This document shows positions 9,135-18,239 of a DNA stretch of 64,000 nucleotides, piece after piece. Both the position numbers and the translations under genes were made by a program. The stretch lies in contig NZ_CAJHBI010000011.1 of the NCBI RefSeq assembly GCF_904846605.1, positions 27,040 through 91,039 on the forward strand, given 5' to 3'. Every line of letters starts with the position of its first letter. The stretch's first letter is position 1. The notes below the pieces were generated by a model. That model was not told the origin of the DNA. It was given only the letters and a program-made list of their open reading frames with translations, and did not search any database. This stretch comes from Psychrobacter sp. 72-O-c (lineage in GTDB: Bacteria > Pseudomonadota > Gammaproteobacteria > Pseudomonadales > Moraxellaceae).

Positions 9135-9971
9135 CTATTCTTTCCAGTATTTCTCTATCCAATCTACTGGCAAGATAAAATGACGCAAGTGCCGTAGTGG
9201 TTTTTTAAGGTTTTTAGGTTCTTTTATTCTTTTTAAGTGATCTTTTATATTGTTAGCGGCATTTGGGTTATATCGTCCACTAATAGCGTCAGTGGGATAT
9301 AAATCACCAGGAAATATAATGATGCGCGACCCTTTAGGGATTTTTGGCGTTTTAAAGTAATTGAGTGGAAATGGCTGACGACACTTACGTCTAAAGTGCG
9401 CAACCCAAGCTTTCGGAAATAGCTTTACCCCGCCCGGTGCATTGCGAGTTACGAAGCGTTGCTCAAAACGGTATTCATCAGCAATACCCTGTGGATCTGC
9501 CTTAAATTTTTCTTGTAGCGATATCAGCGAACCTACTTGAAATCTAAAACAGGAAGTCTGACCTAAACGCTCTAATGGATTGCTTGGATTATAAGACAAA
9601 ACAATATCCTCAGGCTTCCCATATTCAAAGAAAGGGTCAAGACTGTCTACAATAATCACATCCAAATCTAGGAATAAAACGTTGCCTGTTAGATCGCCCA
9701 GCTTTTCGCCCCAAAGTCGTGATTTCGGCCATTTACCCAGTGTGTTGGTTGGCATTGTAATGTCTAAAGGGGGCAGTTCTTGACACTCAATCTCTGAACG
9801 TACGTCTGTTTTATCATCGGTAAAGCACACAAAACGAAACGGCGGGGTAATGTTGCGAGAAACCATACCGTATAGTTTATTGGCATAATCGGCACCATAT
9901 TTAGTGCCCCATTTGATACAGATAATTTGTTTGATATTTTTATTATTAGTTGCTTTAGAATCTATTGGCAT
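9135..9971 (-). CDS. GT-A glycosyltransferase (DxD), surface glycan
   Basis: The 278-residue protein starts with IKQIICIKWGTKYGADYANKLY and has a DxD motif at Asp102-Leu-Asp104 (LFLDLDVIIVDSLDPFF). This resembles GT8-like and related GT-A glycosyltransferases of capsule and outer-core loci. HFRRKCRQPFP near residue 210 is a basic patch. It is the first gene of the minus-strand block (9971 to 5634). A copy of the ilvE terminator hairpin lies just upstream at 10026-10052. The specific sugar is unknown. Confidence 0.8.
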   Translation of the reverse strand: MPIDSKATNNKNIKQIICIKWGTKYGADYANKLYGMVSRNITPPFRFVCFTDDKTDVRSEIECQELPPLDITMPTNTLGKWPKSRLWGEKLGDLTGNVLFLDLDVIIVDSLDPFFEYGKPEDIVLSYNPSNPLERLGQTSCFRFQVGSLISLQEKFKADPQGIADEYRFEQRFVTRNAPGGVKLFPKAWVAHFRRKCRQPFPLNYFKTPKIPKGSRIIIFPGDLYPTDAISGRYNPNAANNIKDHLKRIKEPKNLKKPLRHLRHFILPVDWIEKYWKE

Positions 9972-10006
9972 TCGAACTGCTCACTTTAATTATGTAGGTA
10001 AATAAC

Positions 10007-10519
10007 GTGACAAGTATATTAGCACAAAAAAAGACTGAACGATTATGTTCAGCCTCTTTAGGCTTTTCAGGAGTTATAGGAATCCGAAACCGAGTATTTA
10101 TTGAATCACCTATCTTTCTATCTTTGCGTTGGATTATCTCTGGATGTGATGCATTCATAGATAATGCTATTTGTACAACCGGTTCTGCAATATTCATGAA
10201 TGCAACAATACCTATTAATACTTTAAAAACCTACGAAACTCAAGAACTGCTATATCAAGCAAATGAGTTTAAACTTAACGAACAAAAAGTCGACGCACTG
10301 TATAGCAAGCATTTACCAATATATGAAGAACTTACCTACTTTAGAATTGGTACGGATGACACCTTAACTAATATGCGCATAAGACATGAAAGCTTTACCG
10401 ACAGTGATGAGCTTGCAACAACAGCTTTGTTATATGTTTTTAATAGACTTCAGAATATTAAAAGTACGTTTAATACCATAAAAAAATTACATACTGATGA
10501 GAGATCATATTGGTGGTGA
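10007..10519 (+). pseudogene. 5'-truncated relative of the 4854-5627 hypothetical gene
   Basis: The frame encodes 170 residues. From about residue 40 on it follows the 257-residue protein: LRWIISGCDAFIDN, TLKTYETQELL, LTYFRIGTDDTLTNMRIR, ELATTALLYVFNRLQN and a WW end. The first about 25 codons instead read through a copy of the ilvE terminator, so the original N-terminal half is missing and the apparent start is probably false. It looks like a fragment captured at a recombination junction. A shortened functional protein cannot be excluded because the remaining frame is open. Confidence 0.68.
10026..10052 (-). terminator. Second copy of the ilvE terminator
   Basis: The hairpin CTGAAC-6 nt-GTTCAG, followed on the minus strand by TCTTTTTTT, is nearly identical, with about 48 bases of flank, to the terminator after ilvE at 12357-12384. 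There is no gene ending just before it on the minus strand. Its position inside a truncated ORF suggests it arrived by duplication or recombination. Confidence 0.7.
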
Positions 10520-10712
10520 CTAATTTTTCACTTCATTAAGTATAATATTTATTCTAGACTCTGAACACACCTTCCCTATATCACTATTGTAGAATATAAA
10601 TGATTAATAACTTTGAGCTATGTATATACAACACTCAAAACCAATAGGGTATGTCGCATAATTATTTAACTGGAACAATATTTTAAAAAATAATTCAGCT
10701 ACTATATATTTT

Positions 10713-11000
10713 GTGCGAGCTTGGATCAATGAACAATTTTCTACAAATAAAAATTTAGTAGATCAAGATAGCTTTGAGCAAGCTATAATCAAGAGAGAAA
10801 ATATTGTCAAACTTAAATCCCTACCAACAGAATACATTAAAATTTTTGATAATAACTATTATGGTGAAATATATATTGAACACTATCAAGCTAGCTGCAG
10901 CTAAACTGAGCTTAAGAAACAACGTATTAGACTAAGAAATCGTCTTGTCTTGGGTATAGTTGTATTTATAGCTGCCGCTATTTATATCAAAATCAGATGA
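10713..11000 (+). pseudogene. Relic of a gene tail with a C-terminal membrane segment
   Basis: A GTG-started frame gives 63 residues ending in EIYIEHYQASCS and a TAA at 10902-10904. The same frame continues open for 31 codons with a basic stretch and a hydrophobic segment (RLVLGIVVFIAAAIYIKIR) to a TGA at 10998-11000. The layout resembles the end of DxD capsular glycosyltransferases, where an HH-x-SW-like motif is followed by basic helices. That comparison is tentative. No ribosome binding site is evident, and the flanks (10520-10712, 11001-11039) hold nothing I recognise. Confidence 0.4.
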
Positions 11001-11039
11001 TTTAAATTATCATTAGGTAGTAGCTATACACTGCATACC

Positions 11040-12023
11040 CTACTTACCTAGATTTAAATTAATGAATTGGGCCTTCCAATTATTTATTTGAGTCCATGGA
11101 ATATTCAGGGAAGGTGCCCAATCTGTGTTTATGAGTTCAATCAACTCTTCAATCGATACTCGATTTACTACAGGTAAATTAAAATCATTCTTCATTTCAA
11201 CTGCACGATTATCAATTCCTATTATAATGGCTCTTTTTGATAATTGTAGCGCTCGTATACCAGCGTGTAGTCTTGTTCCTATATAATCTATATCATTATT
11301 TACCAAAATTTCATTAAATGCTATTAAAGTATTGGAAACAAGTTTGATTTGATTATTATGACAGCTACTGTCTAAATTTAGCTCTTCAAAATATGCTAAA
11401 TCTTTTGATCCCTGAGGCCAAAAGTAAATAGTCTCATAGTTTTTAGTCAGACAGTTAATCAGTGAAATATCTAAATCATAATTTCGACGGTAATCTGTAA
11501 GTGTGAAGACTACTGAACTGGCTTTTGTAGTTGGAATACTTGATAGCTTTTCACTTGTTAAACTCCATAGTGTTGGGCACCCTGTATTAATAACATTTTT
11601 TATCCCACATCTTTTAAGTTTATTCTCAGTATAACTATCCCTTACTGAGTGCAGAATATCTTTTCGAAGCGCATTTTTATAAAATACCTTAGCTTTCCAC
11701 TCAGTTTCATCTGTATAATTGTTCCAGCCTACCCCAAATAAAATCGCTGGTTGCATTCTAAATGCATCAATAAACCGCAGCGACCATTGATTTTTTCTGG
11801 CTTTTATTTTCCAGTAACTTCTTAACAAGTTAGTACCACATACAAATGCTAAATTATTTTCCCATGCTTTCTTCAAAGTAGACTCAGCTAATGCATAATG
11901 TGTTGGATAATGAACAAACTGTTCATACTCAAAAATACTTTTTAGTTCAGCCGTTGCAGATTCCATTATTATAGTATCTCCTATATTTAAGGAGCCTACT
12001 GAAGTATCATAAATTGTAATCAT
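11040..12023 (-). CDS. Polysaccharide pyruvyl transferase family protein
   Basis: This CsaB/WcaK-like enzyme has 327 residues. Family members transfer pyruvate from phosphoenolpyruvate to a sugar as a ketal, or act as related glycan-modifying enzymes. Visible features are the N-terminal GSLNIGDTIIMESA, typical of the family (G-x-NxGD), the SVRDSYTENKLKRCGI segment near residue 140, TGCPTLW near 160, and the IGTRLHAGIRALQ motif near 250. It stands alone on the minus strand between relics and has its own spacer of about 390 bases upstream. The base composition is notably AT-rich, consistent with a recently acquired glycan gene. The substrate is unknown. Confidence 0.86.
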   Translation of the reverse strand: MITIYDTSVGSLNIGDTIIMESATAELKSIFEYEQFVHYPTHYALAESTLKKAWENNLAFVCGTNLLRSYWKIKARKNQWSLRFIDAFRMQPAILFGVGWNNYTDETEWKAKVFYKNALRKDILHSVRDSYTENKLKRCGIKNVINTGCPTLWSLTSEKLSSIPTTKASSVVFTLTDYRRNYDLDISLINCLTKNYETIYFWPQGSKDLAYFEELNLDSSCHNNQIKLVSNTLIAFNEILVNNDIDYIGTRLHAGIRALQLSKRAIIIGIDNRAVEMKNDFNLPVVNRVSIEELIELINTDWAPSLNIPWTQINNWKAQFINLNLGK

Positions 12024-12310
12024 ATTTAGTAACTTTTTTTATTTATGGTTTTAGTGAAATGATCTTTAATATTAGACAAAGATAAATAATAAGTTTCTCT
12101 ACAATCTTATAAATTATAGCAACCGATTAATTAGAGTTAGTATTTTAATATCAGTTGAGACATCTATATACTACTTAGAACTTCAACTCTAATATTTCAC
12201 TATAACAAGAATGTCTACAAAATATAATCTTTCAGACCATTTAAATGATTGCAGTCAACCAATTCTAGTTATGTCTGTGCAATATTGGGTGTTAGTAGCT
12301 CTTCATTTGT

Positions 12311-12347
12311 CCCGTCCTAAAATGAGTTGACACATTTAGGACAGGAC
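12311..12347. repeat. Possible insertion-sequence end relic in a 391-base spacer
   Basis: The gap 12024-12414 holds no gene. Near its end, GTCCTAAA and TTTAGGAC form an inverted repeat around ATGAGTTGACACA, followed by AGGAC. It resembles terminal repeats of IS3/IS481-type elements but has no transposase nearby and no T-tract, so a terminator is unlikely. The rest of the gap is AT-rich and unremarkable. Confidence 0.35.
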
Positions 12348-12356
12348 AATTAGCAC

Positions 12357-12384
12357 AAAAAAAAGACTGAACGATTATGTTCAG
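12357..12384 (-). terminator. Rho-independent terminator of ilvE
   Basis: On the minus strand CTGAAC-6 nt-GTTCAG is followed by TCTTTTTTTT, 31 bases after the ilvE stop codon. A second small palindrome (AGCCTTTTAAGGCT, 12383-12396) lies between. The same unit recurs at 10026-10052. Confidence 0.85.
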
Positions 12385-12414
12385 CCTTTTAAGGCTTTCT
12401 AAATAACCCTATTA

Positions 12415-13344
12415 TCAATCAATAAAGCTTAACCAATCCATATATTCTTCATTACGGCCATGAACCACATCAAAATATAAGGTTTGTAATTTTTCAGTAA
12501 TTTCACCGCGGCCACCATTACCAATTTTGCGGTCATCATATTCGCGAATAGGTGTGACTTCAGCAGCAGTACCCGTCATAAAGATTTCGTCGGCTAGGTA
12601 AAACTCATCACGAGTAATACGACGCTCAGTGACTTTGATACCTAAATCAGCGGCAAACTGGATGATAGTTCGACGAGTAATACCGTCAAGGGCCCCGCCT
12701 GCTAAGTCTGGTGTATGTAACTCGCCATTCTTCACTAGGAATAAGTTTTCACCTGAGCCTTGGCACACATAGCCTTGTGAATCCATCATGATTGCTTCGT
12801 CGTAGCCATTACGAGTCACTTCTCGATTGGCCATTATAGAGACCGGATAGTTGCTCGAGGCTTTAGCCTTGCACATAGTGACGTTAGGCAAATGATGGGT
12901 ATATGAGGAAGTTTTTACTCGGATACCGTTTTGGATACCTTCCTCACCAAGATAAGCACCCCAATGCCAGGCCGCAACCATCGCATTGACACTATTATCA
13001 TGAGCGGATAGGCCAAGCTTTTCTGCGCCAATCCATATCAGCGGACGAATATAAGCTTCAGATAAATTATTCTGCTTAACAACGTCCTTGTGTGCCTGCT
13101 CAAGGGTGGCGGCATCAAAAGGCACCTCCATCTGAAAAATAAAGGCGGAACCCAACAAGCGCTCAACATGATCTGTCAGGCGAAAAATCGCGGTGCGCTT
13201 ATCAGCGGTTTGATAAGCACGCACGCCTTCAAATACCGCAATGCCATAATGTAAGCTGTGCGTCAGTACGTGAACTTTGGCATCTGGCTGATTAATCATC
13301 GTGCCATTCATCCAAAGCTTGCCGTCTTGTGTTGCCATGTTCAT
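12415..13344 (-). CDS. ilvE: Branched-chain amino acid aminotransferase
   Basis: This class IV PLP-dependent transaminase performs the last step of Leu, Ile and Val synthesis using glutamate. Features are WMNG near residues 11-14, LTHSLHYGIAVFEGVRAY at 27-44, the PLP-lysine Lys161 in KASSNY, EAIMMDSQGYVCQGSGENLF near 183-202, and GTAAEVTPIREYDDR near the end. At 309 residues it is full length, starting at an ATG that fits the family. It lies downstream of glnE in the same direction across a 360-base spacer and marks the conserved border of the glycan locus. Confidence 0.97.
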   Translation of the reverse strand: MNMATQDGKLWMNGTMINQPDAKVHVLTHSLHYGIAVFEGVRAYQTADKRTAIFRLTDHVERLLGSAFIFQMEVPFDAATLEQAHKDVVKQNNLSEAYIRPLIWIGAEKLGLSAHDNSVNAMVAAWHWGAYLGEEGIQNGIRVKTSSYTHHLPNVTMCKAKASSNYPVSIMANREVTRNGYDEAIMMDSQGYVCQGSGENLFLVKNGELHTPDLAGGALDGITRRTIIQFAADLGIKVTERRITRDEFYLADEIFMTGTAAEVTPIREYDDRKIGNGGRGEITEKLQTLYFDVVHGRNEEYMDWLSFID

Positions 13345-13704
13345 TCGATATTCCTTATGCTAGAGCTGGCGCCTAACTTTTTTTGTTGAGTAAGTTTTAT
13401 TAAAATTTTCAATTAACGGATACTACTGCGCCATAGTAACAAGGACTACGACGTTCAGCTGAACTATTAAAAATATAGCTACTAAATTAGAGAGCCATTA
13501 AACAAATAAGCGTTAAATAGTTGGTCGTTAGACGATTAAACATTAACTCAGTAAGAATTAATGCCCAAATAATGTCGGTTAAACGGCTCTCTTTCTATTG
13601 TATTTTATGATTTGCGAATTATTATAGCACCAGCAGCCGTAGCAAACGAAATATTTTAGCTCGCTCATAGACGGCTTTTATTTACCGGGGCTTTATTATA
13701 CAGC
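13345..13704. other. Spacer between glnE and ilvE with no recognised element
   Basis: These 360 AT-rich bases have no convincing frame on either strand, no clear terminator after glnE and no structured RNA that I can identify. An ilvE promoter is expected here, but no box pair is clear enough to mark. Confidence 0.4.
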
Positions 13705-16584
13705 TTATTCTTCCTGTGCTGGCTCTACCCCCATAAGACGTTGCCATTGATCTTGCACGAGCGCTCGCGTCTCTTTCCATAGCGACTCATCAACCAGTAA
13801 TGACTGCTCGGCCAATGCTAATTGATGGGTTGCCGCACGAATGCGAAGATAAGCATCGGTCAAGTCCTGACACACTTGTGCCTCCCAGATACCTAACGCA
13901 GCCATTTCTTCAAATATACGGACGTTATCACTCCATTTGGTCAAGCTCAGATAGTCATGTGAATAAGCCAGCACGGCAAACTGAGCCAAAAATTCAATAT
14001 CAACAATGCCACCCGCATCTTGCTTTAAATGAAACTTACCGGCTTGCTGCTGCCACTGGCTGGTACCCAGATGTTTTTGCATCTTAATTCGCATGCTGGT
14101 CACCTCTGTACGTACCTGCTTTAAGGTGCGCGGCAATGCCAAAACCGTTCGGCGAATATCACAAAAACGCACGGTCACACGCTTGTCGCCACAGATTGCT
14201 CGCGCCCGTACTAACGCTTGATGCTCCCATGACCAGGCCTTATCAAGCTGATACGTCTCAAAGGCGTGGCAAGAAACCACCATCATACCCGCATTACCCG
14301 AAGGCCGCAGACGCATGTCAACCTCATAAGCACGACCATCACGAGTTTGGGTATTTAGATAAGTCATGAGCTTCTGAGCGAGGCGCGCCGCAAACTTCAT
14401 ACCACTTACCGACTTCTCACCTGTGGTCATGCCCTGCTCTTTTATTTTATGCAAAAATACCAAATCTAAATCAGAAGAATATGACAATTCAAGCCCGCCA
14501 AGCTTGCCATAACCGATAATGGCAAAGCCGCAATCAGCCTCAGTCACCGGATCGCCATCTTGACCAATAGGATAGCCGTAACGATTAATTAACTCTGCAA
14601 AAGCACGCTCAAGTGCCGCTTCTAACACCACAGCAGCGATATAAGTCAAGGAGTCTGATACCTTCATGATAGGTCGCTCAGCGAGCACATCACTGGCTGC
14701 TACTGCCAATACTTGGTTCTTTTTAAATAGGCGCAGGACGCTGAGTAGCTCCTCTTCATCATCAGGTTCCACACGTAGTAACTGCTGGCGCAAAATATCG
14801 CGCAGCTCCGGTTTGTCCGGCAGATGGCGATAGCGCTGCTGTAAAAAATTATCGAGCAGCACTGGGTAACGTGCTAATTCTTTGGCAATCCAAGGGCTGG
14901 CTGACAGCATCGGAATCAGCTCAACCGTCGCATTAGGATTTTCCGCAATCATCACCAAATAGATAGAACGGCGACAAATGGCCTCCAGCAGAGCGATCAG
15001 ACGTGGCAATGCCGTATTAGCAAGTTGCTGTTGTTCTTGATGCGCCAGTAACGCATGCACAATAACTGGATAAGCCTCATCTAATCGACTTCTTGCTTCA
15101 TCACTAAGATTGGCTACCATTTTTGATTGCCAAAATAACTTTAGCTGAGCGCGATTTTGTTCAGTCAATACCGTGTCAAGCTGGGCAATTTGTTCATCGA
15201 GATGAGCCGGCTCAAGGGCAGTATCTTCTTGCGCAGGTATCTGACGTTCGGTCACCATACGCTCAAACGGCACATTAACGTTGTCCCGATGTTGATTCAG
15301 CGTGATCAGTAGCGCCGACCAGCCCTCAAACCCAAGTGTGATGGCAAGATTACGCTGCCAATGGCTATCATGTGGCAAGCGCTGGGTCTGTTGATCATTG
15401 ATGGCCTGAATACCATGTTCCAACCGGCGCAAAAACCGATAAGCCGCTTGTAATTGCTCATAAGTCTTAGGCTCTAGGTACTCACGCTCACACAACGCTT
15501 GCATGGCTTGCAAGCAAGATTTAACCTGTAGCTGCGGGTGCCGTCCGCCATAGATTAATTGGAAAGCTTGCACAATAAACTCGATATCACGGATACCGCC
15601 AGCCCCAAGCTTGATGTTATCAAGGTCTTCACGCTGCGCGACTTGATTTTGAATCAAGGATTTCATCTCACGCAGGGCTGAGAACGCACTATAATCAACA
15701 TAATAACGAAAGACAAAGGGCTTAATAAGGGCTTGTAGTTGGTCATAAAATGGCGGTGAAATCTGCCCAACTACGCGCGCTTTTAACCAAGCAAAGCGCT
15801 CCCATGCGCGGCCATGATGGGTAAAGTATTTTTGTAATGCGGACAGATGAATGGCTAAGTCACTCCCATCTCCCCATGGACGCAGGCGCATATCTACTCG
15901 AAAGACAAAGCCATTGGCCGTATTATTATCAAGCAACTTAATAATGCCTTGACCAAGTCGAGTCATAAAGCGCTTATTATCAATACAGCGCGTACCTTTT
16001 GCCTTGTCGCCATCAGTCTCACCTCGTGCCTGATGCACAAAGATGAGGTCAATATCACTAGATAAGTTCAGCTCATGAGCACCAAGCTTACCCATCGCCA
16101 TAATTACCATATCATCAATTTGCAAGTTGCCTGCATCATTAATAAAGGTCGGCTGCCCATATTGGGCAATGAGATGCTGGTAGGTATAATCCTTAGCAAA
16201 TAGAATACAGCCGTCGGCGAATTCAGATAGCTCATCAGTCAACTGTTCAAGCGCAATCACGCCCAATGCATCTTGCCAAATCCAGCGCATCATCAATAGC
16301 ATACGTAAATGCCGCAGCCCACTCATTACATTAACTTCGTCAGCAAGCTCATAGTTATCATCTAGGGTATAATCTTGAATAAGATCATCAATTTGCTGAC
16401 GCGTCAAGGTGTCCTCTAATGGATAGCTACGTAAAAACGTCTGGCACGAGACCGTCCGGGTCTCCCAAATCTGATACGCAAACTCACTGGCAGTTTGCAG
16501 AACTCGTAGCTGTTCTGGTGTGGGTTGGTAACCGGTACCGTTGGGCGTGACAGATAGCATATCGACAACAACTCCTTGCAGCAT
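13705..16584 (-). CDS. glnE: Bifunctional glutamine synthetase adenylyltransferase/removase
   Basis: GlnE adds AMP to and removes AMP from glutamine synthetase in response to PII and glutamine. It has two nucleotidyltransferase halves. The N-terminal removase domain carries GKLGAHELNLSSDIDLIFVH near residue 165, and the C-terminal transferase domain carries GYGKLGGLELSYSSDLDLVF near residue 695. Each is followed by its own GAGGIRDIEF or DAGGIVDIEF helical segment. The 959-residue length is normal. The ORF can start at MLQGVVVDM or nine codons later. The gene stands alone upstream of ilvE. Confidence 0.97.
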   Translation of the reverse strand: MLQGVVVDMLSVTPNGTGYQPTPEQLRVLQTASEFAYQIWETRTVSCQTFLRSYPLEDTLTRQQIDDLIQDYTLDDNYELADEVNVMSGLRHLRMLLMMRWIWQDALGVIALEQLTDELSEFADGCILFAKDYTYQHLIAQYGQPTFINDAGNLQIDDMVIMAMGKLGAHELNLSSDIDLIFVHQARGETDGDKAKGTRCIDNKRFMTRLGQGIIKLLDNNTANGFVFRVDMRLRPWGDGSDLAIHLSALQKYFTHHGRAWERFAWLKARVVGQISPPFYDQLQALIKPFVFRYYVDYSAFSALREMKSLIQNQVAQREDLDNIKLGAGGIRDIEFIVQAFQLIYGGRHPQLQVKSCLQAMQALCEREYLEPKTYEQLQAAYRFLRRLEHGIQAINDQQTQRLPHDSHWQRNLAITLGFEGWSALLITLNQHRDNVNVPFERMVTERQIPAQEDTALEPAHLDEQIAQLDTVLTEQNRAQLKLFWQSKMVANLSDEARSRLDEAYPVIVHALLAHQEQQQLANTALPRLIALLEAICRRSIYLVMIAENPNATVELIPMLSASPWIAKELARYPVLLDNFLQQRYRHLPDKPELRDILRQQLLRVEPDDEEELLSVLRLFKKNQVLAVAASDVLAERPIMKVSDSLTYIAAVVLEAALERAFAELINRYGYPIGQDGDPVTEADCGFAIIGYGKLGGLELSYSSDLDLVFLHKIKEQGMTTGEKSVSGMKFAARLAQKLMTYLNTQTRDGRAYEVDMRLRPSGNAGMMVVSCHAFETYQLDKAWSWEHQALVRARAICGDKRVTVRFCDIRRTVLALPRTLKQVRTEVTSMRIKMQKHLGTSQWQQQAGKFHLKQDAGGIVDIEFLAQFAVLAYSHDYLSLTKWSDNVRIFEEMAALGIWEAQVCQDLTDAYLRIRAATHQLALAEQSLLVDESLWKETRALVQDQWQRLMGVEPAQEE

Positions 16585-17014
16585 AGAACACTAAGACTAC
16601 GTGAGTCTAGGGAATAAGTTTAACGTTTTTTCTTACGAGATAGTCACTATAAATATAGAATACGGCCAGAACGAACCTAATCAACAACACTGAGTCCGTT
16701 CGGCTCAACTTTATGGTAGCATGAAAAACTTTAACGTGAACGATGGCAATAATAAGAAAAAATGGAACGCCGAAGCATACTTTGCGCAGTGAGGCGTTGA
16801 TGATATTATTGTCAATAATAATACGGCAGGTAGGTTTTAATGTCTCAGACCATTTGAAAACTTTATACAAATAACCAAAAAGAAGAGAGCCGATTGAGCA
16901 ATGTTAGAGAAGTGGAAGAAAATCAAAAATAAAATATGAGTGATCTTTAAATTCTCATAACCAATAACTATTAACCTTTAATAATAATCATCGTTAACTC
17001 ACGATACTACGCTT
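16585..17014. other. Spacer between divergent glnE and tusD
   Basis: This 430-base region lies between divergently transcribed genes and must hold both promoters. An 87-codon minus-strand frame at 16607-16870 is hydrophobic and isoleucine/valine-rich. It has no ribosome binding site, and I do not accept it as a gene. Upstream of tusD the last 100 bases are AT-rich. Confidence 0.4.
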
Positions 17015-17494
17015 ATGAGCATGCTTATGACCACCGCCCCTACGCCACTCCTACTGATAACCGCCGACCCCAGCCATCCGCTTGCTTATTTAGCGCTGCG
17101 CTATGTTCGTGCCTTTCTTCAGCAAGCAGCATCTACTCATGAGAATAAGGTCAATGACCGTACTTATAAGTCTGAAAACCCTGACAGCTTTGAAAACGAT
17201 AAGCAGCCACTGCACGTCTTTTTTTACGCCGATGCCGCGCATACTGCGAATCGGTTACGCTGGCAGTCTGCTGATCAAACCAACTTAACACAGGAATGGC
17301 AGAATCTCGCTGAGCAATATCAGCTATCGCTACCCGTTTGCGTCAGTACTGCGCTCAGTCGTGGTATCAGTGATACGGACAATAGCGCGCGTCATCAGCT
17401 CAATGGCGAAAATCTGGCAGCTGGGTTTCATTTGGTGGGTTTAAGTGAGCTTGCGATGATAATGCAAAGTAACTGCCGCCTGATACAGTTTTGA
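17015..17494 (+). CDS. tusD: Sulfurtransferase TusD-like (DsrE family)
   Basis: TusD, with TusB and TusC, forms the TusBCD complex that relays sulfur from TusA to TusE for 2-thiolation of tRNA wobble uridine. The DsrE fold is visible: LLLITADPSHPLAYLALRY at the N-terminus and VFFYADAA near residue 70. The conserved sulfur-carrying Cys is in SLPVCVSTALSRGI near residue 108, and GFHLVGLSEL is near the end. At 159 residues it is longer than E. coli TusD (about 128) because of a polar insert around residues 42-65. Several in-frame ATGs leave the start uncertain by 2-4 codons. It is the first gene of tusDCB-tusE. Confidence 0.88.
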   Translation: MSMLMTTAPTPLLLITADPSHPLAYLALRYVRAFLQQAASTHENKVNDRTYKSENPDSFENDKQPLHVFFYADAAHTANRLRWQSADQTNLTQEWQNLAEQYQLSLPVCVSTALSRGISDTDNSARHQLNGENLAAGFHLVGLSELAMIMQSNCRLIQF

Positions 17495-17517
17495 GACTGC
17501 TTAATTAAGGATAAACC

Positions 17518-17841
17518 ATGAAATTACTTATTCAGCTGCGCACGCCTACTGAGATGGCAAGTTACGAAGGCTGTGCCCTCGCCTTGACACTAGCGACCTT
17601 TGGCCATGAGGTGCAGTTGTATTTAGACGCGCCCGTCTTTGGATTATTAATGCAGCCCCAGTCTCGTTTGCACGGTATGATTCAATCGCTTGAATTGTAT
17701 GACATACCAGCGGCTTGGCTACCTAGTGATGTGTTTAGCGGTTGGCTCACAGGTATGCTGCCAAACGACTTGGCCACGCAATTGATGCTCATACCAGAGA
17801 GCATCAACTCACAGGACTTTGAACAAATTCTAACCTTCTAA
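17518..17841 (+). CDS. tusC: Sulfurtransferase TusC-like (DsrF family)
   Basis: This is the second subunit of the TusBCD sulfur relay. The 107-residue DsrE/F-fold protein has a start like MKLLIQLRTPTEMASYEGCALALTLA and a GHEVQLYLDAPVFGLL beta-strand region. The start is well placed behind AAGGA at 17508-17512. It is shorter than E. coli TusC (about 119) and follows tusD by 23 bases. Identity rests on the fold-like pattern plus the operon context; the sequence alone would only say DsrE/F family. Confidence 0.82.
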   Translation: MKLLIQLRTPTEMASYEGCALALTLATFGHEVQLYLDAPVFGLLMQPQSRLHGMIQSLELYDIPAAWLPSDVFSGWLTGMLPNDLATQLMLIPESINSQDFEQILTF

Positions 17842-17879
17842 TTTTCATATACTATAGCTACTAGCAATCGGACACCGTT

Positions 17880-18239
17880 ATGGCAACCTTATATCAATTA
17901 CACAGCGCAATGGACACACTTAGTCGCAGCACTGAAGAGATGGCGCTAACATGGCGTGCTGGCGACAGTATCCTCTTGCTGGGCACAACGGTCGCTTTTA
18001 TTGAATGGCTAAACGCTTATTTGGATGAGAATGAGATACAAGGTATCATGGGCATCTACGCGCTTGCCGATGATGTAGCCCAGCTATCGTCCAATACTAC
18101 TGCTAAGCTAAACCTAAATGCCAAGTTAACCGCCCTGTTAACTGATAGTGAGTGGGTCGAGATGACCCAAAATACCAATATTGATGGAACCGATGTTAAT
18201 GAAGCCAAGTTCGACAAAGTGGTGACGATTGCCTTATGA
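17880..18239 (+). CDS. tusB: Sulfurtransferase TusB-like (DsrH family)
   Basis: This is the third subunit of the TusBCD complex, at 119 residues. It starts MATLYQLHSA, as TusB/DsrH proteins do, has DSILLLGTTVAF near residues 29-40, and a YALADDVAQL segment near 60 that corresponds to the conserved mid-region. Its stop overlaps the tusE start by four bases (ATGA), indicating coupled translation. The second half is divergent and threonine/asparagine-rich, so the assignment leans on gene order. Confidence 0.82.
   Translation: MATLYQLHSAMDTLSRSTEEMALTWRAGDSILLLGTTVAFIEWLNAYLDENEIQGIMGIYALADDVAQLSSNTTAKLNLNAKLTALLTDSEWVEMTQNTNIDGTDVNEAKFDKVVTIAL

Noticed and set aside
16607..16870. 87-codon minus-strand frame between glnE and tusD
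   Set aside because: There is no ribosome binding site, the Ile/Val/Phe composition looks like translated AT-rich DNA, and no motif is visible.
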